Below the pieces are notes generated by a model. It was not told where the DNA came from. It was given only the letters and a program-made list of their open reading frames with translations, and did no database searches. A program made the translations under genes and the position numbers. 64,000 bases of DNA from Hericium rajendrae. Its lineage: Eukaryota; Basidiomycota; Agaricomycetes; Russulales; Hericiaceae. The stretch is taken from assembly GCA_033439255.1 (NCBI GenBank), contig CM065882.1:3162001-3226000 (forward strand), written 5' to 3'. Positions 20,980 to 33,873 of the stretch are shown piece by piece (the first letter of the stretch is position 1; every line of letters begins with the position of its first letter).

Positions 20980-23447
20980 TCATTGCGTGAGCAGCGTCGT
21001 CTTGCCCTGGCGTGGGTCCTCGCGCTCGCGCTCATACGATGCCGTGGGGAACGTGCCGAGCAGCGTGTCGGCGCTTGCGCGGGGCAGCATGGGCGGCGTG
21101 CCACTCGCGGTGCGCAGCGGCTGCACGGGCGGCGCGGCGAGCGGCGAGCTCGAATAGAACGGCGCACTGCCGAGCGAGTACGCGCGGGCCTCGCGTGCGC
21201 CATAGTGGATGAAGTCTGCGTGAGCAGGCGGTGACGGCGATGGCGTCAAGCTGTCGAAGCTGCTCGGCCCGGGGTGCGAGTACGCCGCGTCGCTGCCCGA
21301 CGGCGACGTCGAGAGCAGCGAGCTGCCGTCGTAGCTGCTTCGGCGGAACTCGGAGTACGGCACGGAGATGGGAGGCGTGGACGGCGGCTGGTGGGACGAC
21401 GGCATGTCGTGCTTCGCCATGGCCTGGACCATGACCTTTTCCTTGCGCCGCCGCTGGGCTGTAATCCCCTCCTTCTTGGCCCGCGAGCGCGCGTATCGAA
21501 GACCGCATCTACAGACGCAAATATAGCTCAGTTAGACGCCCCGAACACGAGGGGACGGGACGTACGCATTGCACAGGTCCTTCTTGCCGCTGGGACCCTT
21601 ACGCCACTCGGGGCTCGAGGTGACCTTGCAGCTCGAGCAGCGGGTGACGCCGACGGGCGGGTTGCCCGAGCTCCGGCCCCCGCTGCCGTAACTGTCCCGT
21701 GCCGTGCTCGGACTCGTGCGGCGCTGCGCAGCCCGCGGCGGCGGCACCACGTCGGGCGAGACGGACGGGGAGGCGCCCGCATTGTCGCCGGCGCTGCTGC
21801 TGATGCTGAAAGGCGGCGACAGCGGCCGTTGGTACTGCTGCGCCAGCGGGTCCGCCGCTTCGAAATACGGCGAGGGCTGCGCAGGCCACTGATGCTGCTG
21901 GTGTGGCGAATAGGAGCCAGACGATGGGCGCGCTTGCTGTGATGGCGCGAAAGGCGGGGAGGAGCTAGCGGACGGCCACTGGTACGTCTGTTGCGATGGG
22001 GAGGGGTCAGAGGAAGCCCAACCCTGCTGCGAGCCGTACTGCGTCGGAACCTCCTGCGAGGCCTGAGCCATGAAGCTGCCGTAGGACGGGTTCGACTGCA
22101 TGGGTGGCAGAGCGTAAGGGCTGTCGTAGTACTGGTGGTGGTTAGAAGACAGGTAGGAGGGATCGTAGTTGCTTTGTGGCATCGGAGGAGGGTTGCCTGA
22201 AGTATTACGCGAGTAGACGTTCACCTTGTGGCAAGCGAAGATGATGGAACCTGCGCAGCGTAAATAAGCGGTGGCATAGGGCGCAAAGGGCTCTGTGTGC
22301 ACTTACCATGAGGCACAAAGATGCTCTCGACTTCCCGGATACCATCGGACGACGTCATGTTTTGCAGAGCCTTGTACCTCCGGGTGCAGCTCGTCTTGGC
22401 GTCACTCCCAGCCTGCAGGTTGCTATTCCCAATTTGCACTTCCTCGGAGAGCCTGGCGAAATCCCTTGCGGTGGGGCCAGTTGCTTGTTCCGGGGGCCAA
22501 CTCATCAGAAGGGACCGGTCTGCCTGATTGCCAAGAATCTGAAACACCCTCGACATGGTGCCGGTCTGGGGAATGGTGTTGAAGAGCCGCTGGTAGAGAA
22601 CCTGAGCCTCCTGGTGGTCGACGCCAGGCGTGCTGCACCAGTTGGACCAGCCGGTCTTCACGTGCTCGTCGTTGTCGAAGGGTGTGAGATCCACGACCGC
22701 GTGTAGGAAACAGAGGACGAGACCCTCAGCGGCCCAATTAATCACAAGGTCGACGGCCATATAGTTCGTGTCCAAAGCGATCTTCTCTGCATCTGGCCAG
22801 TCGTGTGCGGGGCCGTCGTGGCCAAGCAGGCGCCGCACGCGCGAGAGGCGCGAAAAGCGCATTCTAAGGAACACGCCGGGACAAGAATGTGAGTAGGGAT
22901 TTGAAGCGCGCGCCACGCGAGAAGGAGAATGCGGCGTACCGGGTGACGCTGCCATGTAAAGTCCGACTTTCCAACACGTTGCCTAGGTCGTGCTTTGCCG
23001 AGGCTTGTTCATCGGGATGGACAAAGTCGAAGACGGACTTTCCGATGAGGAGCGGAGCTTGCTCGCAGAGGTGGTGCGTGAGGACGGGGTCGAGGTAGAT
23101 AAACCGGAGGTCGGAGGAGAGGAGGGTCCAGTCTGGGAAGCGGGTGCACGTCAGTTATAAGTCGGTGGCAAGATCGCGCAAGCGAAAGGAGTGGGCCATA
23201 GGCGAACACGATCGATGAACGATCGTGCTCGTAAATGGGAGGTAATGAACTGACAACATCGCGTCTCGCCGACTTTGGGAAATCTATTGGCAGGGTGATC
23301 GGGCGGAGGAGGTTCATGGGACAAAGGGAGGGGATCGAAGGAGGAGATGTTCATTGGAAAGCGAGGAGGGTTGTGTGGATGTACGTTTGGGAGCTGGTCG
23401 AGGTCAGGATTGTGGTAGACGCGGCTTGCGGGCGCGAAAAAGCTCAT
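20980..23447 (-). CDS. wc-2: White-collar-2-type GATA transcription factor with PAS domain
   Basis: Homologue of the fungal blue-light/circadian factor WC-2, which pairs with the photoreceptor WC-1 and binds GATA sites. Exons (minus strand): 23447-23255, 23132-22940, 22863-22307, 22250-21566, 21508-20980; they join in frame to 718 residues. A PAS domain starts at about residue 65 (YWTLLSDLRFIYLDP ... GKSVFDFVHPDE). The GATA finger has the WC-2-type 18-residue loop (CSSC ... PEWRKGPSGKKDLCNAC) followed by GLRYARSRAKKE, with the exon junction inside it. Between them is a long Gln/Pro/Ser/Tyr-rich linker, as in activation domains. The flavin-binding LOV motif of WC-1 is absent, supporting WC-2. 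The exon 1 donor could be GTTGTC or the better GTCAGT. It is longer than many WC-2 proteins because of the linker and a Ser/Pro-rich tail. Confidence 0.92.
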
Positions 23448-24109
23448 CGGGGAGGAGGAGGAAGATGGGGAAGGAGAGAAGGAGGAGGGAGGATAAGTAG
23501 GACTGGAAAAGGGGAAGCTACATGGCAATCGGAATCTGAGGGTCTCTTCGCTTCCTGACCGTCCCGAACACTCGGCGCAACCCCCTCAGGGGCGCCCAAT
23601 TCAGTCCTGCCCGCACTCCTTTCTCTGCCGCTCCCCGACGACTCTGCCAGAACTGCCTTCTTCCCACAGAGCCGCCATGCCGAGCTCACTAATGGCGGAG
23701 CTCTCTAGAGTCGTCTCGTCGCCATCCAACTCGTCAAAAGCACGAATTTACAACCCCCTTCCATTGGCCGACGCTCAGCGGGTTTGCGTCCAGGCCGAGA
23801 TCCGATCTGCCTATCGTTCCTTTCCTCCGTCCCCCGCGCCCCGGCGTCTCCCCCTGTCCATCATCTCTTCCTCAATCTCCCCAAGCGCTGCACTAGTCCA
23901 TCATCCAGAACCCCCGCCACGACGGATTACGGCCCGCATCTCTCGGGTTCGACGGCCAGCAGCGCCAGCGCCTCACGCCTTGCTGTTTCAAGTCTTGCTA
24001 ATTCCGTGACGCTACCGGCTCTCACAACACAGCCAAACACTGATTAGATCGCCCATTCTCGTCTCCATTTCTCAGCCATCCACTGCCTCGGTCAGCTTAG
24101 CTTATAGCT
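23448..24109. promoter_or_regulatory. Divergent promoter region of the WC-2-like and ankyrin genes
   Basis: 662 bp separate the two start codons. The part near the WC-2 start is purine-rich on the plus strand (GGAGGAGGAGGAAG, about 23450-23500), that is pyrimidine-rich on the coding strand, typical of fungal 5' leaders. No specific operator is identified. Confidence 0.5.
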
Positions 24110-24978
24110 ATGCCCGTGCCTGCCAGTGCTACTACCAATCCCGATGGCAAAAACATATGGGTCGCCGCCGGAGATGGTGACCTCCCCCGCGTCCAGGTGA
24201 GCACGCTCGCGACGGCACAAGGCCCGCGTTAACGGTGCGCGCAGGAGCTCGTCGAAACGCATTGCAAGTAGAACTTTCTAAAACGCCCCGCAGCGCCTGA
24301 TCTGCGTTGTGCATTCACTTCTACTCAATAGCCGTGGATCCCAATGCGCCGGACCCGTTCACGTATACGCCGATGTGAGTGCGGCGTCTCCGTCGCAACT
24401 CTCGTTGACGCAGCGCAGGCATGCCGCCGCGTCGTACGGCCACCGAGACGTGCTCGATTATCTGATCTCCAAAGGTGGTGACGTCAACGTCACGGACGAT
24501 GACGGCGACACGCCGCTATACACCGTCGAGGACCTTGACACTGCGCGCTACCTCGTCGAGCACGGCGCAACCGTCGCGCGTCGGAACACTGAACACATCT
24601 CCGTATGTATCCGCCCGTTCGCCAATCTTCCATCCGCTAATGTACCGCGCTGCAGCCCGCCGAACACCTCGCGGAAGACTTCCAGACATCGCGTCCTACC
24701 TCGCCGAGCTCGCGCCCGACTTCGCGCCGCGCGCAGCCACAGCGACAGAAGCCGCAAGCGAGGCGCTTACGAGCCAGCTGATGACCCGCGTGCAGGACAT
24801 CCTGCAGCGTGCGGACGCGGAGGGGCGCGATCCCGACGAGGAGCTGCGGGCCGCCGTCGGCGACGCCATGCTCGCCGGCTATAGCCTCGGGGCTGAGATG
24901 CGCGCCGAGGCTGACGCAGAAGCAGAAGCGGGGGGCGATCAGGGCGCAGGGGCGCCTGCATCCGATAGCCAAAGTTAG
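24110..24978 (+). CDS. Ankyrin-repeat protein (YCR051W-like)
   Basis: A small ankyrin protein like budding-yeast YCR051W, of unknown molecular role. Exons: 24110-24196, 24245-24263, 24332-24374, 24419-24602, 24656-24978. The repeats read NIWVAAGDGDLPRVQELVETH, then [52 protein letters not shown] split over the exons. The second intron uses a GC donor (GCAAGT at 24264). After 24656 the conserved continuation PAEHLAEDF shifts by one base near 24683 (CC run) to PDIASYLAELAPDF; either one C is missing from the assembly or an alternative donor at 24607 is used. The C-terminal third is Glu/Ala-rich and helical (DAEGRDPDEELRAAVGDAM). Start chosen as the first ATG fitting the family N-terminus. Confidence 0.8.
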
Positions 24979-26904
24979 GTCTTCGAGGATGCGTAAAGAT
25001 GGCGATGTAACAAAAATATGTAATACCCGACGGTGCTGTGTAGAGAGCGGGCTCATCATTCCATGATCGTAGGAACGAACGTGTCCAGTCTCTACAGAGA
25101 ACGCGTACAGAGAACGCGTCGAGGACAGCCAGAGTCATAGTGAGACGTCGAGAGCTGTCAGTGTCATCGGCGAACGATCAGAGATCCGATCCAGCCTCCC
25201 AAAAAGCCAATCGAGAATGCCGGTAATCAAAGCTTGATCCCAAACGGCGCGTCCATCCATGCTGTGATGACTTGTGGCGATCCGCAAGCAATGTGCTCTG
25301 ATGGCTGCCAGGGCTGGCTACAGTTGCTGCGGAGCGGGAGACCTTGCAACAAGGAGCTCCCGTGGGCAGCGACCTCAGTGCCCATTTTCCCGGAGACGAC
25401 CGAGCTGGATTAGCCGCAGGGTCCATCGCCGGAGGAGCAAAGGGACACCGGCGCGTTATTGCAAAAGTGATGCGTTGAAATTGATGGTGGGGCGGCACGA
25501 AGGCGGCAGGAATGAATCGTGATGCTGATGTCCGAGGACAGTGTCGGGAAGATCTGCGCCGATCTGCCTCTTTCTTGCAATTGGTATGCTGGCACGCGAC
25601 GCGGTGGCCCAGAGGGGATATCACGATCGGCGTGTGTTGGATGCCGGGGCTGGCGCGCGACGAAACAAGATTGCGCCGGCAATGCGATGTCGATTTGCTA
25701 TTTGCGTTGAGGGCCAAAATGGGGGCCGCATTGTAACACTATTGTAACGTTGTCGGGCGAGAAACGCGAAGAAATGGGGATGTATGTCCATCCGGTCGTG
25801 CGCCAACAAAGAGGTATTGTATTGGTTATGATTCACCGGCGGGGTGGGGATGATTGCTTCCGGCGCGTCATGATGCTCGCCTAGCGACGCGCCCGGTCGA
25901 AAAGGAAACGCGATTCACACCGTTTATAATGCGAAGACTGGCTTAGTCTCCGCTGCTGACCGAGCCAGCATTGAAGACGCGTTCTTAGTGGTGGGAGGAT
26001 GGACAAGGCGCACGGCGCGTGGCGCTGCGTCAAGATGGTGCCTGTCAGCTACAGCTGCTGATCAACGCAAAGGGCGTGATGCTTTTGGCACGCTTACTCT
26101 GAATAATCGCGTCGACAATGCTGTACGGCGCGTGTGGTTTTTCTTACTGACACGGTGACTGCACGACGTGATATCGGTAGGACAACGCACCAGCTTCCGC
26201 CGACGCCTGTCGATGGACGCGCTAAAGTGTTCAGACAAAGGGCGCACCGAGGTGCTCGGAGTCGCATAACCTGCTGTTCCTTACCAGGTCGGGGACACGT
26301 GGCCAGGACACCCGCCGCTTCGGAATCGCGATGACGGCGGATGACGGTGAAGGAGCGCAAGCGCAAATGCAGATGTCGCAGATATTCCGAATTCGGGGCT
26401 TACGATTCCCCGTACTGCATGCGCAACTCATGCGCACTATATCCTGATATTATCGATGTACACGCGTGCCGTGAAACAGCGGAGAAGGCTGATGGAGACC
26501 TCGGCGAGGCTCGAGCTGCAGGAACGGGCGGAAGGATGCACGGACCGCACTAGGCAAATCTCGGCGGCTAATTCAGCAAGGGACCGCGACTTTGCTGTGT
26601 TCGATAAGGAAATGCAGAGCAGATGGTGAGGATGAGGCTAAGCGTGAGCGCATGTCCTGAGGGTAGGGTGCAGCACGGGCGCCAATATCTGCGACCTGGA
26701 CGCGTCGCGTCGGGCGCTTGCCACATTTGGCGCCCAGATGCGCCGAGGCGCTCTGCATCCGGGCGGGCGCTCATCGCGCAAAGGCAATCCACGAACCCCT
26801 TCATCACAACATTCAAATTCCTCGGCAGAGACAGAGTGTCGTAACCATTTCATTTCGTTTCATTTCGTGTTCCTCGCTGAAATCAACAGGATCCGCCAGT
26901 CGCC
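24979..26904. other. Intergenic region, no gene resolved
   Basis: About 1.9 kb. Open frames on both strands (up to 179 codons, minus 25178-25717) lack any recognisable motif and overlap each other. A unit beginning TTAGTCTCCGCTGCTGAC at 25943 resembles two tandem units at 42774 and 42815. The last 100 bp should contain the PRMT5 promoter. Confidence 0.55.
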
Positions 26905-29900
26905 ATGGCTGCATGGGGCGTGACGTCCGGAGTTGCGGCTGCAATTACCCTTGATGACCTCCGTGCCGCAGCCGACGCCCTGCCCACCGCGGATGCGGCC
27001 ACGCCTGTGCTCCAGCGCAGGGCGGCGGCCCGCGACGCCAGCTACGACGTAGTCTGCGTGCCCCTGACGAACGAAAAATGGAAGACGCGGTGGCAGGGCA
27101 TGTGCGTGCTGCCCGCGGACCAAGTGGGGGACGAAAACGCCGAGGCGGAGCAGCGTGCGGAAGCATGGCGAGCGCGTCCCGCGTTCATGAAGGATGAGGT
27201 GACCATGACGCGCCTGGGTGAGCTTTCATGTGCATCCTGCTTTGCCGTTTCATGACAGACATGCCTGCTAGATGAGGCTGAGGGTGTCGCCGTGATGGTC
27301 TCCGATTGGCTGGAGCTAGACGCCTCTGACGACTGGGTACGCCACGACTCCGAAATCGTAAGTCTTTTGGCCTCGGGGAGGGGGCATGGTGCGTTGGGTG
27401 CAGTCGCTTCACGGCGTCTTCACTGCAACCCTTCCTCCTCACATCACGTGATGGAAAGGCATCGATTTGCTGAACGCGTTCCTGCAGGCGCTGCACCAAG
27501 AGCTGTCATATGCATCCTATCTCAATATACATACGGCCATCTTGCCTTCGCCGCGACATAGAGACCAGGTGGCCTCGTATGGACGCGCAATCAGTGGCTG
27601 CTTGGCGCGCATACCATACATGCAGCTTTCCGTCCGCTTACCCATTTACGACCCGTCCATCTTCCAGCCTCAAGTTGAATACACTCCAACCCTTTCGTAC
27701 AGTCCCCCGCCATCCCCGGGACCAACATCTACCCGGTCATCTACGCCGGAGATCCGCACGCCGGACAGCAAGGCGGATGCACTGCGAAGGAAATCTGCGA
27801 CCTCGACGCAGGCGTCTGAAGCTCAGCTGAACGCCACATGGGAGATGTGGGACATCATCCGGTGCATCTGTGACTATAACCCGCGCCTGACATTGAGTAC
27901 GTGTGCACGCCCCTTCCCCATTATTGCGATGTGCCCTGACGGTGGGGACTAGCCCTCGACCTAACGCCCCCACTGCCCTCTGTCCCCGGGGTTCTCAGCA
28001 GGTGGGCAGCGGAGCCTATCCGACATGTTTTCCTGCCCGCCATCAACGTTCATCGCGAACGCAAAAGGCTACCCCGTTCTTCCAAAGGGATCACAGACGT
28101 TCATCCGTGAAATCATGAAGGTGAGGAGCCGAGTTCACCGAAGTACCCGGGCGTCTCTCATCCCACGGAGCCAGCATCGGCCGATTGTGATTCTGTCAGG
28201 TGCCGCAGACGGCCTGCACAGTCGCGGGGGCGAGGCGGCGTACCTGCAGTACGTGCGCCATCTGGAGAAAACGAGCCCCTCGGTGATGCAGATGAAGACC
28301 GCGGGCACGGTCGAGAACTTTGCGCAAGGGTACCAGGACTACCTGCAGGCGCCTTTGCAGGTCGGTCATCGGCTTGTGCACCCGTATCCCATGACATTGA
28401 CGTCTGCTGTGCAGCCGCTCATGGACAATCTGGGAAGCATCACGTATCAGACGTTCGAACAGGACCCAGTGAAGTACGAAAGGTATGAAACAGTGAGTAC
28501 TGCAAGCGAGCGCGTGCGCCACGTTGTTTAATTGTGAATCCCCAAGGCTGTAACAGCTGCTTTGAAAGACTGGCCGGTGAGCGAGAGAATGTGAGCGGAA
28601 CATGCGCCCGTGGCCCGCTGACTGTGCTGACGTATCTCAGCGTCATCGTTGTAGCGGGTGCTGGACGGGGGCCCCTTGTTGCACGGTGTTTAGCCGCTAT
28701 TGAACGCTCGGAGAAGGAGGCATTTGTTTATGCCGTGGAAAAGAATCCCAATGCATACGTCACGTATGTCCGCCATTTTCTGCCTCTGTGAGTGCCGCCC
28801 ATAATATGGTCTCAATTCTTCAGGCTACAGGGTCGAAAAGCGCAAGAATGGGGCGACAAGGTCGAATTGCTGATCGGAGATATGCGCACCGTTCAGTTGC
28901 CAGAGAAGGCAGATATACTTGTCAGCGAGCTACTTGGGTCCTTTGGCGACAACGAGCTTAGTCCCGAGTGCTTGGATGGTGCAATGAGGTTCTTGAAGCG
29001 TAGGTCATTGATTTCCGGCAATACAGGATTGTTTGCTGATTTTACTCACAGCGAATGGAATATCGATACCTGCGTCCTATTCGGCATATCTTGCCCCCTT
29101 GTCATCTTCAAAGCTTTATAATGAAGTCCGAGCGGGAAAAGACGAGCTGAAGGCATGCGAGACGCCCTATGTTGTAATGTTCCAGGCCGTCAACATCCTC
29201 AGCGACGACGGCGGCCTCGAAAATGGCCGATGTGGACCACAGGTGCAGGAGTGTTGGGATTTCGAGCATCCCAGACGAGAAGCCGTACTCGATGAACAAG
29301 GTATGGTCTCGCCGTTGCATTCGGGGAAAGTTCGTTGACCTAAAGTGCTGCAGGCCTACCTCCTACGAACACGCATAATACACGGTCAGCCAAATTGACA
29401 TTCCACATCCCTCATGCTGGGGTGCTGCATGGTCTAGCGGGCTATTTCGAGGCTATCCTCTATAACGATATCGGTCTTAGCATACATCCTCTGCGGAAAG
29501 ACCGAATCTCAAAAGACATGCTGAGCTGGTTCCCGCTTTTCTTCCCACTGAAGGTACGCCTTTTAATTTGATGATGCACCGCTCGTTTCTAACCATGCCT
29601 TAGGAGCCGTTATACCTGCCTAGCAACTCCGAGCTGCAAGTATCCATCTGGCGCCTCACGAAACAGCGGCAAGTCTGGTATGAGTGGTATGCGGAGTCGT
29701 TCCTCCCCGTTTTCCACCCGCTCTCGGACACGCCCAAGCCCGGTCCCGCGCCACGCGTGGATGGCCGCGGTTCCTTCATCGCCGCGACGTCGACGCCATT
29801 TGCAGCGCCGAGCCCGCTGCTCGATGCGCTCGACAACCCGTTTGTCGTGGAAAAGCCCGAGGTCAGGAAGGTGGACGGTGTGACGAAGCTCGAGACGGGT

Positions 29901-29966
29901 GTTGTGAAGATTGGGCAGACGAGTCTGCATAATCCTCGTGGGCGTAGTAGTTGGATCGGTCTTTGA
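26905..29966 (+). CDS. skb1: Protein arginine N-methyltransferase 5 (PRMT5/Skb1/Hsl7)
   Basis: Type II arginine methyltransferase that makes symmetric dimethylarginine on histones and Sm proteins. Main exons: 26905-27217, 27272-27357, 27488-27896, 27953-28120, 28175-28360, 28415-28492, 28547-28590, 28641-28763, 28824-28999, 29052-29300, 29354-29553, 29604-29966. Visible hallmarks are the TIM-barrel part ([19 protein letters not shown]), the SAM-binding loop [10 protein letters not shown] (exon at 28641) and the double-Glu catalytic loop [11 protein letters not shown]. The C-terminus is [14 protein letters not shown], as in the family. The frame moves by one base at about 28040 (LPA to [12 protein letters not shown]), inside continuous homology, so an assembly indel is likely. 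It converges with the thiamine pyrophosphokinase gene, 158 bp away. Confidence 0.93.
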
Positions 29967-30124
29967 ATTGTGTATAGGGATAGGTCACCGCAATCTTGAG
30001 CCAGTGACTAGGTTGATTGGGGTAGTGATGGTTTGCGAGCTCGAAAATCTTGAGGTTTCATAAATATAATCTGAAAATCTCTTCGATCACGCAGCATTCT
30101 TATTTAAATTATTGAAGTCGATAT

Positions 30125-31239
30125 TCACTCTATGCATCGAGAAATGGAACGGCTACACGGCAAAAGTAAGCGGATAAAGAGCCTTGCAGGATACCAGTAA
30201 GTGTGAAGGCTCATTGGTGATGGCTTCAGTTCAGCTGACCACCATATAGGCCGAGATGTTTTGATCCACACGTCTTCTCCCGGAACAAGATGATTAGATG
30301 TAGAAACCAGTCCGTCAAATCCAGACTTCGCGTCAGCTGTGTCAAAGTCAGTATTCAATGTGCGGTGACGCGTGACGCGGAATACATACTTAAATTCCAC
30401 CGTAATCCAGATGTCGAGAGGATGGTAGATTCCACGCCGAGGGGAGAAGACCGCAGGTTGGGCCCAATACGTTGTGATCTATGGCGATATGATGCTCGCC
30501 CTATGAACATGTCCATCAGGCAGCATCCCAGAAAAGATAATTCAGGAGCTTACTTCGTCCAACACCCAAGCCACGTTCTCGTCCGTAACGACGAATATTC
30601 GTCGCCCAGTTTTCCGAAGCTTGTGGAGGTAGTGCAGCGTATGCACTGTCTGATCGAGACGGCCAGACAATCCACCAAGAATGATGACATCGAGGAGTCC
30701 CTGGGCTCCGGCGTCATTACGAGCTAGAAGACCCAACGAACAGTGATCGTACCCAACTCTGTTTCGCTTCCCTGTCCATCAGGTCGAGCATGCATTTCAT
30801 CAAGTCCGTCGAATCCTGATCGTGGTCTTCGATCACGGATACACCCTTTCAGACGATTCATGTCTGCTTTCTCATGGAGTAAGAGGAGATATACCTTCGA
30901 CGCGTAGTATTCGCGTACATCGTCCCGAAGGGAATCCAGATCGCCTTTAATTACGTCTGGGAGGCATTCTCTTGGTGCACCGTCTCAGACTTACACGGCA
31001 GGGACAGACTGAGAAAACGAGACTCACAAGCGCTGCGCATCCGTGGCTAGGCAATCGTACAATCGGTTCGCACCACCGTCGGCGCAGTAGTGGATGTCGG
31101 TGGACTGCCAAAGTCTGCGGAACAGAGATAGCGAAAAGGGCTGGTTTAGGATTATCAACGCCTGTTTGCCCTGTCGTGGCGCCGCCGACGAAGCTGCGGG
31201 AGCGAGAAAGGGGGTCGACCAGTGTTTCGAAGACGCCAT
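30125..31239 (-). CDS. THI80: Thiamine pyrophosphokinase
   Basis: Cytosolic enzyme that transfers pyrophosphate from ATP to thiamine. The start ATG at 31239 gives MASSKHWSTPFLAP, then LIILNQPFSLSLFRRLW and the ATP-site motif YCADGGANRLYD. Later exons give LPDVIKGDLDSLRDDVREYY, DHDQDSTDLMKC, LGGLSGRLDQTVHTL, VTDENVAWVLD, GPTCGLLP and SGLRWNL; all are family hallmarks, including the Asp residues of DGGANR and GDLDSLR. The last exon (30336-30125) adds STSNHLVPGEDVWIKTSRPIWWSAEL and a 37-residue extension beyond the usual end. Near 30441-30444 (GGGG on this strand) the frame shifts by one base, consistent with a missing C in the coding strand. The junction near 30720-30765 is not resolved. Confidence 0.9.
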
Positions 31240-31561
31240 TCTCTACCCCAAAGATGGGGGGTGCAAATATCGAGAGTTGGGATACGAGAGTAGGTCCGTG
31301 GTTGTCCGCGGCCGCATCGAGTTGGTGAAAGAGACGCGCTAACCGTCAACGAACCGTGATTGCCTTATTCGTTCCGACTACATCTCGACCATAGAATGGC
31401 CGTGGAAGCATCAAAGGTAACTTCTAGGATCTAGTCGCTGAGAAGTACCTGAAGAACCGAGCTAGACTTATGAAGCGTGCCCAGAGTAATCAAAACATCG
31501 GTGTATCAATATACTACAGTGAGATGAAGTCATAAGCATCGTATCAGTATCATGTATCATG

Positions 31562-33239
31562 TCAACTCTGGCTCTTCCTCCACGACGTGAGACTCAGAGC
31601 ACCTACCACCCCCACAACAAGCAGAGCCGTCCCCGCGCCAACCAATCCTGGTATGTACAGATACCACGTATTGTCCATCCCATCCGACGCCGTCGTACCG
31701 TCAAACACGTTCATGTCCTTCCGTCTCCGCGATCCCGACATGCCGAACGCATCGCCCGTCGGAAGGTCCAACGACGGCATTTTCAGCTGGATGGTCTCGA
31801 CCGCCTCCCCAGGGTGGTCCTCGCCCTCCGGCGGGAGCAGCGGCACGTCGAGGCTCGGGCTGAGCGTGCGTGCACGCTCGAAGAACCGGCGCGCCATCTC
31901 GCGGTCGCGCTTCCACGCCTCCGTGGCGCCCTCTGTCAGGTCTGTAGGGTATTGTGGCACGGGCGGAAGGCGGATGGAGGACAGCGGTGAGTAGGACGCG
32001 GAGAGGATGGCGGATGCCGCGCCTTCGAGGTAGAGCAGTCCTGCCTCGAGGTATAGTTGCGCGAGGCCGGACGAGCCGCCCAGGCTTCGCACGTAGTAGA
32101 AGGTTCTCTCGTCGACAGCTGCCACATCGCTCTGAGTACCGCTTTTACCAAGAACATGCAATGGGACGTATATCGTCACCAGCCTTACGGCGGCAGACGG
32201 AAGATGTGCTTGATGCCAAGCTCGTCTGTAATCCCGTGATTGAGTTGCGGTCGACAATCGTTACGCGAAAAACAGACTTACAAAAAGTATTCAAACGCCT
32301 CCTCTTTGTCCTGCCGGATATCAAGATGTTCAAGGGCCATAAGCACGAGGCTCGTCGGGTCCATGTTATACATCTGCTCAATCCCCGGACTGATGCCCAC
32401 CGGGCTCGGCGGGCAGGGTGACAGCGCATCCGGCACAGGCCCCACAACCAACGACGGCCAAATGACCGAATCCGCCTTATTCAAATGGATCGTCAGCAGC
32501 CGCCCGGAGCTCGCATGGTGCAGCGACTCCAGCGACGAGAACGACGACGCCAGGCTGCCCGGCGCATTGTGCGGCGACGCCGCGCTCGACGCCACACGCC
32601 GCCGGTGCCGCCTGCGCAGTACCGCGTAGCCCGCGCGCTCGTCCGCGGAGGAGGACACCGGGGAGGAGAGCCCCGTCGAGGACGTCACGAAGTCCTCTGT
32701 GTCCGAGGTCGGGTTGCTCTCGAGCGACGCCGCGAAGCTGCTCGAGATCTCGGGGTCGGACGAGACGAAGGCGTAGGACGAGTGGGAGTGCTCGGAGGTC
32801 GTGGACGTTGTGGATGTCGTGCGCCCGCGCGCTGAGAGTCTGGATGTCCGCGGCTCCAGCTGCCATGTCGAAGTCGTAGTGTCCACATTCCCGTATAAGC
32901 GGCCCTGCCATTCGAGGTAAGCATGAGCCATATGAATGCCTGAAGGCCTCGCTACCTTGATAATTGGAGCTCTGTCTCGTACGCCTGCTACAAGATGGTT
33001 GCGCTCGATGATTACCTGCACCAGGGCGAGTAAGTACTAGCTGGCCCGCGCTCCCAGGGGTCGCTCACATGCAGCTCATCGCCGACGGTCTCATAAGGGA
33101 CCAGAAGCAGCACAGTAGCCTGCGGAACACCTGCATGAGCACGCATCGACGATCTAGGGCCGACGACCGCTACCTGATCATGCGACTGGAATGCGCACAC
33201 CATGTGTGAGCCACTGCCACCGACGCTTAGAGAGAACAT
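31562..33239 (-). CDS. Tail-anchored membrane protein of unknown function
   Basis: The ATG at 33239 is a plausible start (MFSLSVGGSGSHMVCAFQ). The N-terminal part continues ATVLLLVPYETVGDELHVSDPWERGP. A long Ser/Thr-rich, probably disordered segment follows (32480-32860), then a helical region (FRLPP-DVAAVDERTFYYVRSLGG, then LAQLYLEAGLLYLEGAAS). The C-terminus has one hydrophobic segment (YLYIPGLVGAGTALLVVGVV) and a short polar tail SLTSWRKSQS, the layout of a tail-anchored protein of the ER, mitochondrial outer membrane or peroxisome. Introns at about 32229-32284 and 32133-32190 fit GT-AG rules. No family is recognised; a peroxin-type anchor was considered without proof. Exon limits in 32900-33060 are approximate. 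Confidence 0.6.
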
Positions 33240-33873
33240 ATTGACTTGCCTGATGCCAGGAATACGAATGGTTCTGCTGGTCTTGCATGGAAGTTATGGT
33301 CGACATGGTGGAAGGCCGTGGGCGAGGAAGACGGCATGGGCTAAAGCAAACGTGGTGTCGGGTGCTGCAATTACCTATCCCCAACGTACGCGCCGGCACC
33401 GCCCCCGAGGATTGCGGGCACGCGTCGGCTATCACGTGCCTCACACTTTTAGGAGAAAACATAGAGCTCATTCAACCAACGAACAAGAGTAGTTTATTTG
33501 CCGACTTGACTTAGAAGACTTGTAGAAGAAGGTCAGGATGGAGTGATGGAATGCATATGGGAAAGCTCAGTGAACCGGCTGAAGCGCTGACTGTGTACGA
33601 GACTCCTAAAAGCCTGCGATTGGAAGTGTCTTCAAAATGGTATACATGAGAAAAATGCGTGAACTCCAACGAATAATATGAATATGACAAAAGAATGACG
33701 GCCCATGACGACCAGACCACTGAAAAAATTGGATCCACAACGGTGCCGTAGGGGTGGTTAGATGCTGCAATAAACTTCGCATGATGCTAAGGGAACTACC
33801 GACCGGGGGTATACCATATCGAACAAGAAATAAACATGCGCATAAGAATGAGAATGAAATAGACAGGTCCGTC

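Noticed and set aside
28121-28197. Longer PRMT5 intron ending at CTGTCAG (28197)
   Set aside because: It removes the conserved RPIVILSG and gives a wrong frame; ending at 28174 keeps homology and frame.
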